Position numbers and translations under genes: made by a program. From positions 245,492-309,491 of the forward strand of contig NW_020170438.1 in assembly GCF_000524195.1 (NCBI RefSeq): a stretch of DNA of 64,000 nucleotides. The letters are read 5' to 3'. Source of the stretch: Echinococcus granulosus. Its lineage: Eukaryota > Platyhelminthes > Cestoda > Cyclophyllidea > Taeniidae. The notes under the pieces were generated by a model, which saw only the letters and a program-made list of their open reading frames with translations, did not search any database and was not told where the DNA came from. Shown here one piece after another: positions 13,201 to 25,200 of this stretch; the first letter of the stretch is position 1, and each line of letters opens with the position of its first letter.

Positions 13201-16200
13201 AGTCTGAATTTCCAGAAACAGCTGGGAGTCTTTTCTTTTTTAATAAAAGCCTGGATTCATTTAAACTGCAATATTTTTTTGGAAAGGAGAATGAAAATTA
13301 AAAATTTAGCAGTAAGCTACCCTAAGCGCTGCGTTGATAAAAGCTTTTAATTTCCTCCACACTCGCCTTTTAAGAAAGATTTCAGCTACAAAATGAAGCA
13401 AACACGAGTTCGCTGTTAGACATCTCCGGAGTTAAATCCCAATCCAGAGTGTGGTAAAACCTTAATATAATGAAATTTTTATCTTAAACGAGTTTATTAC
13501 AAAAAATTTCCTTTACGCGCTATTTAAAGGAGTTTATTTCACTTCACCTATTTCTTTTTTAAAATATCTTAATTAAATCTGAATCTCTTTTAAGAGCAGC
13601 TCCTTAACCGAAATCCAAAATTTTATACGATTTACGGGCCAAAAGTTACTATTTTTAAACAAATACAGAGTAGAACCTTTTTATTTCATCAAGAGTAGAA
13701 TGTTATCTGTCCCCGTATGTATGTCAAACTAAATCACTCCACGCGCAGGTGTCAACTCTGCTTAATGGCTTTGCACGAGGGCAACCAGACACCTGCTTGC
13801 CTGTCCATCCGCCACTCTGCTTGTATGTGAATGTGTTTAAGGTCAAAGTTCGCACTTCTATGCATTCAGAAACGTTTTTGGAATCATTACCAAGAGAGCA
13901 CAAAAATTTTTACCAATTCTTGTGCATTTTGATAGATGGAGCTTTGAGCTAATGCGAATGCTCCAAAATGGATATAATTTTAAAATAACATTTTAAGCCT
14001 CTTTTAAAAAATGGGGCTAGTCGTGAGTCTCTAAGAAAAATATACTACTATTTTTATTTTCTTGACTGCAAAGCATTTAAAGTGACTCACTTCGTTACGT
14101 AGACAGTGAATGCAATTAGGTAGTATTTGAGCACTTTTTGCATTAACCAGGTAGTAAACTTGACAACTTAAGCTTTCATTTTCAAACCATATGATTAATG
14201 TGTTGCATTGTTTCTAAAAAAATCCACGTGCAGATACCCAAAATGATTTTCCAGTAAAACAACTAAAAATCAAAGTGCTATCACTTTCTTCGAATTTGCG
14301 CATTGAATTGCTTTTTCTGCCATAAAAGTAGCAAGTACGAACCCTTTAATTACTACAGGGTGGTCTGACGCTCGTCACCACACGCATGGCGAATATGATG
14401 GTTTCACACGACTGCAACAGGGCACTTGTCCGTGTGCCCTCCAGGGCTCACAATTTTATGGGCTTTAGGGAGACGTCAAAGGGGGCCAACTTGTAAATTT
14501 TTTTTCCCAAGAAGACAAATGCCACAACTACTAGCGAAACGCAAAATGGCCCTCCTTTGTTACAAATCCTGCGAATTTAATAAGCAAACAATTTAGATAT
14601 CAACTAATACATGGAAAAACTTCTTGTTAGAGGCAATTTTTGGGGGTTACTTCGAATTTTTGGTAGAAATAGAGAGTAAAATTGTGAGAATGGTTAGTTA
14701 TCTGCTTTAAATTAAGATACTTTATTTTCTGCTTGAGAAATGACTGAGTTTTCTACCCAAGAAAGACACTGATTTTTTTACAAATTAAGCTTTATGGGAA
14801 ATTAATTTGGTAGGAGTTTGAGCCGTCGCAAGTAATTTAAATGATAAGTGCCGAGTTGCTTTTTGTTGTTACTCTCCAAATTTCTTAGAAGTAATGCTAT
14901 TTTTTGTAATCATTTGGATAAAAATATCTCTACTACCGTCAAACTTTAGTTATGGAGCATCGGGCACTGAGCCTCATCGTACGAACTGTTGTAACCCCTC
15001 AATTTTTCCTTGGTGCCCTAGTGTGCATCGCCGGTTTGAGTGAAGATGTATTATCAGTGGATAGAAGGACTGCGGGCTTATGGGCATGGTTAAATGGTCA
15101 GGGAGCCAAAAAGTAAGTAAAAACCACCGGAACTGGAGGTTTCACGCATCTAAGCATACAGTTAAAGGAAAACTCGGATTTTTACTAGAAGATGCTTAAA
15201 ATATCCTTTTTTATTCCTATTTTGTCCCCACAGGTCAAGGAAGTCGAATGTTGATTCTCGCCAACAAATTATGTGCAGATTTGTGAATAAAAAGTAACTT
15301 TGAATAAATTTCGTAATGTCTTGCAGCTCTAATAAACCATTTTTCCCTTTAGCGTTAATTTTAAGTGTGCAAAACGAAAAGAATGTGAGTGTTAAGTTAA
15401 TAAGCAGGAGTCGATTTAGCTAGTCCCTAGCTGATTGATGTATTTCGAGAAATTTTATGACTTTCTCACCACTTTTGAAACACTAGGACAAATGGCCTGC
15501 CCAGATTCGAAACGTGGTTAAAAGTACTTTTTTGGAAAAAATAAACAGTAAGTACAAGTACAAGCCATGAAGGCGAGCTGCCGCCTGTCACCACATACAC
15601 ATAAATCATTTCACTAGTAAATGTCAAACTCAATTGCTTTCTATGATTGCATCCAGAAGGCCACCTGCCTGTCCTCAGGTATTAAGGTAAATCAAAGATG
15701 GAGTGCATTTCATTGTGTTGGCGTGGCTCTTTTGGCACGAAACCAACAGTACTTTGCTCGAATTTTACATTAAATGTAGGAACGATTAGTAGCCATTCGT
15801 GCAGATATTGGGAGTTATCAAACTGGTAAGCAGTAAAAGCATTTCTTCTCATTCAAAAATGGTATAAATATTTGAACTCCTTTGTCAGCTGTTTAAATTC
15901 GGAAGCACAAAATCCTTTTTGTAATCGTATATTTAAAAGAGCAACTTAAGATCCAAGATTTATTTTAGCTCTGTAGATGTGACCACAGTTAATTTACACC
16001 TAAGCCTTTCTTTTTAAAAGATGACCGCTAGAACTTTAGGATATTTTTTTGATAATTACAAAAAGTTTACAAGCGAACATCTTTTTTATCCAATGCGATA
16101 TGGGATTCCTTTAGAACAAAAAAAATTGTACTTACTTTCCACTACAACTTTCATTTTGAATATTTCTCCTAAAAAACGGGGCAACATTGCTTTTGTCAAG

Positions 16201-19200
16201 TAAGGGTTAAGGATATTTTCATGGACCCTTGTCCAGCCGCATAACTGACGTAGAGTGTGATTTTTTGTTTCAGCGGTTATAGGCCCCAAGTCATAGCAGT
16301 ACGTTACTTTAAGCCCTTTTTCGAATCGAAATTGTGAAATATCAACGTTTATTACATCAGAACGATACATCATGGACATAACTACCAGTCTATGTATGAA
16401 AGCGTTTCTAAAAACAAATTAGTACTCCCCATAAAGTGGATGATAAATTTTCTGCAATTTATAGTTGGTTAATATTTGGGCGAATATGTTAACCGAAGTA
16501 GCATTTGTTTCAAAACCCAAAAGGCCTTCAGAGGGAAGAAGAGGTGTATCACTTTTCAAGGCTATGATTTAAACATTCCTATAAGAGAAATTTGAGCGCT
16601 CTGGAAGCTGATTTCACATTACTGATGGTATTTGCGTATATTTTTAAGCTAGAGGGTTTTCAAAGGTCGGATCCGTTTCCGTTCCTCCACACTGTCTTCG
16701 CAACTTCAGCAACTCACAATAAATACATTGCTTTTGGGTCCTTCGGACTTGGTAACTAACTAATGTGGTCTGAAGTTTTGCCCATTTAATTTGGATCCTC
16801 CCACTACTATCACTCATGGGGTTTCGAGTCATCCCTGGCGATGTAATATGGTATCCTATTGTAAGGGCATAGTTTATTATTAGCGTAAAAATGGTCTATA
16901 GTTTTATGAGCATGGAGGGAAGGCCATGTCGTCAAAGTAAGGAAAGGGGCTCACGGAGACTGAATTGCCTTTGCAGTGGAATGCTTCTTTAAAGTCGACA
17001 CTACGCATCACTAGGCCCCTTCAGGAAGTGTTCATGTAACTTTGGAAGAGTTGCAGAGCACCAACTGTTAACTCATTGCCAAACCTTGCCTTCCCTTGGT
17101 CTTTTTGTTCTCATCCCTTTTCTGCTTGCCACACATTAGTTAAATCATTTGGTTGCATGTTTTTCTTTTCTTGTCTTCCAATCGAGCATTTGATGTTGCC
17201 AGCACGGTCCCTTAATGAGCATCCTTCAAAATTAGCCTAATTACTCGGACGAGGTACCGTAGTTTATTTCATTTTCCCTTAGGAAGAAAAGATTTAAATT
17301 TAGGTTCAAGAGAACCAAAACTGTTTTTTTTTGTCTTTTAAATCCCAAATTAATTTAAAGTTGTTCAAATTTTGCCATAGCTTACGTATTCTTATTCCGA
17401 ATTCCCTTATAAGCACCCCTATTTATAAGTTCTGAGCTGGAGTCGATACCACCACTTCCAAGTGACTGCCTGGAAATTCCTCCCCAGTTTCTTTTGCTCC
17501 TTCAACAGTCTTGGAGTACGTGGCCATATAAATGTTATGTGGTAATTTTTATTGCCTTTAAAACAAAGGATTATGAATTAGATAATACTAGTACTCTGAT
17601 GCTGATCTCAGATCTAAATTTTTGTACAGTAAAAAGGCCTTTTTATTACGTAACTGTCTAAAGTATCTTGATAAAATTAACTGAATATTTTGATACTGCT
17701 TACTGAGATTTTCCGACAACAGTGTCGACTTTTTATTTGACTATTCAGTAATTTTCTTCTCTTTCAAATTCACAAACCAAGTTGGCTTAAGGGAAGCTCT
17801 CATTAGTTAGCTTAGAACGCAAATTCATTTTCCGGATTTAAAATTGCAAAAGGACTTGAATAAACTCTCACTGTTCAAATGATCAAATGCTTTTGATCGG
17901 AGATGGAACTGGTGGTCACTAAATAAGATAAGAATTTCTCCTTTAAAGTTTCCACTGATTTTGAAATGTTTTCCATCAGAAACTAATCGCGCCTGTTTTT
18001 TTCTTCTTGAACAAAACCGCATATATTGGTTATTGCAATAGCTAGTTTCGTGTTTTGAAAGGAAAATTCAGTAGGATTTTAAAAATTTAGCAAGGTTTTT
18101 ACAATTTTATAAAGTGAAGCTAGTAATAATGAAATTTGAAATTGGGATCTTTTCTGGAAACGGATGTGTTGCGATTGTTCTTACGAGAATTTACAGGCAT
18201 TAAAAGTTTGATGCCCAAAAAGCCCAAATGAAGCACTTTACCGGCAAGCTAAAGGGGATTTTATGGTTTCAGCGGAAACATGTTAGTCGCACCTATTGTC
18301 ATTCCCGCATCCTCATTAACCAATCATGTTGGTTTTTCTATACCAGCTAATTTAAAAACGAACCTTGTTTATAAAAAAAGTTACACAGCACTTTAATTTA
18401 ATTTTATTTAACGCCTTTGTCTCTTCTCTGCTTGAACTAGCTAGCCAATCACCTTTCTTCTCGAAATGGAGCACAATTATTAGTTGATTAGAATTAATAT
18501 GCATCCCTCAGTGTTTATGCATCTTGGAAAAGACTGATTTCTTTACCATTTTAACATAAATATTTCGAATTTTAAGCCCGAGAAGATTTGGTGGGGTGCC
18601 TGATGATGGGAGTACTGACAATGGACAATAAGCATTATTTATAATTGCAAAGTTCCTTTCTTGTAAGGAATTTGGTAGTTGTTAACACTTAGCGTTTGAC
18701 GAACTTGGGGTTGTGCAGTAACGGTGTTCTTTTAATGCATTAGTAGTGTGTTTACGGTCTTGCAACAAAAAAAAAACAAAAGCGCATTAAGTTAAGAAGT
18801 AAACACCTCAATTTTACTTAATAATTCGTAGCATTTAACTCAATTTTTCCTTTCCTTCCCCTATTTCACGATTTGCACATGAATTATGACTCATGATGGT
18901 TTTATTGAAAGTTTGTGATTCTCCCTCTATTGGTACCACATCCTGGAAAGTTGGCTACAGTTTTTTGAAGTTAGTGCGTGACAGAAAATTTGTTTGAATG
19001 TAAACCTAAATAAATGCAAATACACTTATACTACTTACAATTTTCAGCAACTATTAGGTGACCAAAAATTGCTTGCTCACTATTTGGTTTATAGTAATTT
19101 AACTATTTGTTTGCAAAATTCATCTTATTGTTTATCCTCACGCATTATGACGACTGATCGAAGTGCATCACTCTGTTGGTGCGCTACTACTTATTGCGGT

Positions 19201-22200
19201 AGAATCCACCTACTTAGTATAAGTGCGCAGGAATTAGTTTCCCTTGAGAAGAGGTCAGAACTAGTAAAATAGTGGCGAGAAGACAAAAATGTTTCAAAAT
19301 AATGCACAACCTCTGACTGCATATCTCATACCATGATTATGAAAGATACCTGTGAGAAGATCACTCTTTGCAATGCGTAGGTGGGAAGCAGGAATGACTG
19401 TCTCACCCTTGCTCCCTGTACACTTCCGATGGTGTCTGTACGTATGATAATTATCATCTTTTCATGGAATTGGCATTCGCCGACCACATGACTACATGCA
19501 AGATGGGGTGGAATAGAAGGAAATGGACATTTTCGAAGCGGAAATAAAGTAGAATCAGAAGTGTCTGGGTCCAGGATTTTTAACTTTTACAACTAAAGTA
19601 TTCTGCAAAAATCGACTTCGCAGCTGGCTTGAATCCGTTTGGGAAAAGACGATAAATGTCAGTGGTTAAGATTTTAAACCGTTAGCATTTTTTGGGAAAC
19701 TTTTTGCGGTTGTCCAATGTTTGATGTAAAAATCGCACGAAAATATTCATCTATTTTGTACTAATTTAGTCTCCTATCACCCACCCTTCTGCACTGACTA
19801 CCGCTATCGTGTTCGCATGAATTGAGATCAATCTCCGAACTATAATGAAGGTTATAAGTTAATTTACCAACACATTGCAAGGCCTTCTAAATTCAACGTT
19901 AGCTACACATATTGGGGAAATCGACTTGACTAAACAACCTCACCCTGTGCTGGAAAAATCATGCTGACAGTACTTGAATAAGACGTGTTATTCAAAGCTG
20001 GATGATGTCTCACAGCACTCGTGTTTCCAGACTTAAGACAGCCACAAATTAAAACCCGTTTAATAAACTTCTAGGCAACTAATGACATCGTTATTAACGT
20101 CCAAATTTCGCTCATTTGTGCAACTTTATAAAAACTTATCCCATCAATTAAATTTCTGATTTTGGATCACCGTCAATCTGAGCTATCTTCTTTTTTTTCA
20201 TAACATGAACGTCGGCTCATCAATTCATGATATTGTTGGAGTAGTCATTGAAATTCGGGGCACTTTGAAAGTCCACGCAGATGTGGCCACTTGTGAAGGG
20301 TCAGCAATCCTGCTCTCCCACCAATTCACAAGATGGTCATGGAAATATCTAGTGTCTAATAATTATTCTGTTGTGGATTTTCACAGATACACCCTTTTCG
20401 CGTAGTCTTAAATATCCGGTAAGTTGAGCAGACTAATTTTTTCGTCGCGTCGGTCGGTGTTGCCTATTAGCCGTTGCTCATAAATAAAATTTTGCTTTAG
20501 ATTCATTCCGAACCCGTCATATTTAACCTAGTGCCTGTTTTGAGGGTAAGAATAGGTAGGCACTTATCAAAATCACCAACACCACGTTGTACCACCTTAG
20601 TCCATCGTAGGGTGAGTTTCTCAGTTTGTCTTAAAATTGGGTTCAGCCTGGTCTAGATCTAGCTCCGCTGACAGTATTAGCCCAACAAACATTCAAATTC
20701 TGTAGCTTTTTTGCATACCAGATTCCAGAGAGTCTTGGTTTCACTAAAACTTACAAATGAATCGCATGACTGTTTTTTGTACTAATTTTGCTTTTAAACC
20801 TTCACACAGGTATGCTAATGAGTGGCCTTATTCTCCGCTGCATCAGTGTTTTCATTACTCCCTATGAAATATTCATGGGTGGACCGCCAACAGCCGAAAC
20901 AACAAGCAACACCACCACCAAAGCTGCAGCCGTCTTTTACACCCCCCTCATCGCCTTTCCCACTGCCGCCTTCTCCAACAATATTGCGAACACCACTCAA
21001 CAATTGACAGATCCACTGATTATTCTGGCAGCCATATTGAGGGTGAATAAGGCACTCTCCAGTGCTCTGCGTCAGATCGCCTTGGCCACAATCCTTACTC
21101 GAGCTGGGCTAGGATTAGAACCCGCCACTCTAAAACGCATCTGGAGTAGCATGATCAGATTGACGTGCCTGCCGTGTCTCACTGAGGCGCTTGTATGCAC
21201 CCTCGTCTCAAAATTCCTCATGAATTGGCCCTGGCCGTGGGCGGCTATGATGGGGTGAGTTCGTTGTGTTGCTGTAGCTTCAGGATTATGCTCAAAGCGA
21301 TTTTGCTGTATAATGTGGGTGTAGTTTTATTATGATAGTACAAGAAGGCTGATGGAAAGCTGATAGAGATCACAATAAGGAACATTTCCATGCATCTGAC
21401 AATCCCAAGACATTACGGGCAGTCAATGTATTCATTTACACTTTGATTTATTCATGATACGTCCTTACAATAAGTGGGGAGAAAGCGAAGAGACCAAAGA
21501 CGAACTTCAAATCAACACTGATAGGCTTTATATTTTAAATGGGTGATTATGTGCTTGAATTTGGGTCCTGTTGAGTCTTCAGGCGGAATAATTCAATGAT
21601 AACTCATTATGAATGTATTAGCGACCCGAATTAGTAACTTAAAGGTGCAGCATGTGCGTACGTGATTGCTAGCCGGAGGTTGGAGACCGCTGGAATCACG
21701 GGGTGATTAAAGTTTGTGTGATGCTGGCCTTCGAGTTATTGTTATCGTACTTGAAGCCCACCTCGATGGGATACTGGCCACCCAGAGAACTTAACTAGAG
21801 CGCGAGTTTCATGTCTTTTCGAAATGCTTTTGAACTGGGTGCAAAAACGGATCAGAGGAATATTTTGCTGGTGTTACAAGCTTTCCTGAAAGTAATGATT
21901 GAAACTTAATGAAGCAATGGATGTAAAAAAGGAAAGAGGAGCTTAAGTTTGAGGTATAAACTAAGCGAAATAGCTTTCATTACAGTACCTATCTAAATCT
22001 GCCTATTTGTCAAGAAGTTTTAGGCAAACGTGAAAATTGGGCAAAGAAAATTTTTTTTTCAATTAGGCAATCAGTATAATTATGAAATTTAGTACAGACG
22101 TCAGTTTCTGAACTGACCAGAGTTCCTAAATATTTGCTTAATGTCATTTCCTTCTAATTTCGCGTGACTGAAGTGATTACCCTGATAGAAATTAAGCAGC

Positions 22201-25200
22201 AACGGGCCCCAAAAACAATCAACAAAATGTGGACCAGAAAAACAGCTTCATTGAAAACATTTTTCTATTCGTAGCCGAAAAAGATGCATTTTACCATTTA
22301 TTTTCACCAAATAGCTTCACTTTGGCCGCCGTTTCACCAGCTGTAGTGGTGCCAAACATGCTCCGCTTGGAGGTCGCAGGATGGGGAGTGGCCGCGGGAA
22401 TTCCTACCCTCGTTATGGCCGCCTCCAGTCTGGATGACGTTCTTGCAATCACGGGTTTCGGCGTGTCGCAGGCCATTGCCTTCGCTCAGGGGGATATCGC
22501 AATCGTTGCTATCTCAGGTCCACTGGAGGTGCTAGCTGGTGCCTGTCTGGGCGTCTGTCTTGCAATTGTCTTTTGGCTTCTGCCACCACCTGGAATGGTT
22601 AGTCTTTCCAGCTCATTTTGGCACCTGTGATGTTACCTAACATTGGCATTTGAGACTATTGACTCATTTGCTTTTCAATTCTTTTGTCAGAAAGTGGCGC
22701 CTATACTGATTTCATCTCTTGGTTTCCTATTTTCTTTTTTCCTCCTACTTTTCAGATGTTAGTTGAAAGAGACGCTTCGTTGTTCTATGCATAATTTATC
22801 TTCTCACCTTTGAAGTTTTTAAACATCATTTACAAGATTCTTGTCCCCCGGAAATTGGAGCATATCTTTTTTTGCATCCTGTTATTTTTGCCTCTTCCAC
22901 CAATGGAATTCTAGTTATTAGTTTTCTTTTAAGGCGCTCAGGCCTTGTTAGTTTCTTTAAATTCGCAAATTGCTCTCGGAAGAGCTTTTGCAGCCCTGAA
23001 AACACTCTATTTTTCTCCCAATGCCTTATCAATCTCACCGGTGTCTTTCTTTCAAACGCTATTTGGAAGAGATTTTCTGCATCCTTAGACATCGGTGGCT
23101 TTCGTATCTTGCATCCCAGTCGCCAGATCCCTTTTAAAGTTCTTATTGAAACTCATCAAAGCGTATGCTTTGACCCCTATTTAAACCAAAAATATTACTT
23201 CTTTGCTCCCGTAAAAAATTGATGTCCTCACCCACTGCAAAGTAAATTTTATTCTTTCTTAAGAATTTTTCAGCTGAGTACTTTCGTCTTCCGGACACTA
23301 GTTAGTTCCTTACTACTCTACGCTTCTTCTACCTTATAGGCTTAATTTGAAGGATGTTTTGCTGTTCTGAGACAGCATCGACTGTCGCATATAACTCCAA
23401 AGCTGTAACACTGCTTCTGGATGGTTATTCTTGCTCAAGAATTGCGTCGACTCCACCTCAAGTGCTAGGTGAAGACTACACTTTGCTGTTTTATTCACTT
23501 ACTCATTTTGATTGACTATTCTATTTCAATAGTCGCGTTTTTTAGACTAATTTGCTGCCCAGAGATGCTGACCATGTCAAGATCCATCCCAGACCCTAAT
23601 GTGTAAGTTCTGGCGGATTCTCTTTTGTCCTTTAATCACTCTACCTCTTTCAACATGCTAACTACAAGTGCTGCTTTATTATCACTAAATAGCTCATCCG
23701 TCTTCAGATCTGTCGTTTGCCTCTCAAAAGACTGGCCAAATTAAAGAACTGCTTCTTTAACTTTTTAGCTTCTTGCCTTCTCCTTCCGTCTCTCTGAGGG
23801 TTGTTGTCTAGGAAACTGGATCTTTTGTCCTCTTCTTATTAGTTTAGAATTGGTTAACAGAACAGAAAAACAATGTTACTATTAAAGCTTGCTACTTTAT
23901 GCATAAGACCATGCTTAGTTTGGCCATTTTATATGCGATATACAAAGAGAAACTTAGCAGATGTGCAAAAATTCGTGTGGTTTGCGGTATAGGTTGCGAC
24001 AATGACGCTCACAATTATCCATGAGAGTGGATTATAAAAAGAGATGCGTCATTTAATTGGCATGATGCTCGTTATTGTATCCCACCTTTTCTTGCTTTGA
24101 GCCCCCAAGTCACCAAATTTTGATTGAACACAATAGGTCTACTTCCAGCTTGATCGTTTTACAAGCAAATGTGCAAACTCCTTCCCCCTAACTTTATTGT
24201 CAAACACGTAAAGAAGATGAGATACGGTGCAGCTTAGCGTGCTGGTATAAGCAGGCACAGAAGTACTCTCTGTCCTTGATGGTAATGCAGGCGTTTGTTT
24301 CATAACCGATGATGGAGAAATACCACAAACGCAGAACACTCTACCACATTTAACTGGACTTGAGAGGTGCAATGAGGCGTTAGCACCTACTTCAGGCGGA
24401 TAGTGAGCTCGTGATGGCGACTGAACAGATGGGTCACACACACACACACACAGTGCGCCACATGCCACATCCCATATTCCACATGCCACATGCACTAACA
24501 GATGACAAGCGATAACCTTGGTGACGGTCACTTTGTTGTTCTGCACTTCTTTTGCATGCGTTATAAAACCCCTTTATGATTTCAAATTGTTTACCGGCCA
24601 TCTTACCTCGTGGCTAGAAGAATGCGCATGATTTGTGTACTTCTGATGTCTGTGTGTGATGGTTTTTCGGTACGGTTGTCCGCTATGGCATTTCTGGTGT
24701 GAAAATCACACAATACAGAAGGCGTTCAAAAATTACTTCTCCTTGGGAAGGCATCGCGTCTAGTGAATCAGTGACAAGACGTTCGCATCATCAAAAGACG
24801 ACGTAAGACCTTTTATCTAATACGTTATTTTACACGTCACTGAATTCACTGATGAAGAGACCTAATGCCGCATTTCAGTGTAAGTGAGAGGGAGAGAGGA
24901 CCGAAGAGAGACTGCTCCATCCTCATCCAGATCTCCATCTTTCATATACCCTCCGTGATGTCTCTGCAGGTGTTGATTGTCACATTTCCTTGGAATTAGC
25001 ATTCGACAATTATGTAATCACTTGATAAATAGAACAAAATGAAAGTAAATGGATGGTGAGCAGCATTGAGATCTTGGCTTTGTCTTGGCCTCTTGCGCCA
25101 AAACGTTTTATACACATGGAATTTGTGAGAACTTTGCATCTTGTTAGGAATAGGAATATAATTTCTGTTACTTCAGCACATTGGACGTGTTAGGAATTTT

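Larger units (their letters stand above)
4785..20809 (+). other. SLC9B intron 1 (16 kb)
   Basis: GTAAGT donor and TTCACACAG acceptor. A long AT-rich intron. It holds the candidate nested gene at 14952-15297, two weak coding-like stretches on the - strand (9016-9203 and 16086-16379), and near 19.44-19.56 kb a sequence related to repeats at about 25.0 and 38.15 kb. The rest shows nothing I can name. Confidence 0.8.

Noticed and set aside
22826..23092. - strand 88-codon frame rich in Lys/Arg/Glu
   Set aside because: It lies in a + strand pyrimidine-rich tract, which gives charged - strand frames by composition; there are no splice signals or family match, and it is inside antiporter intron 3.
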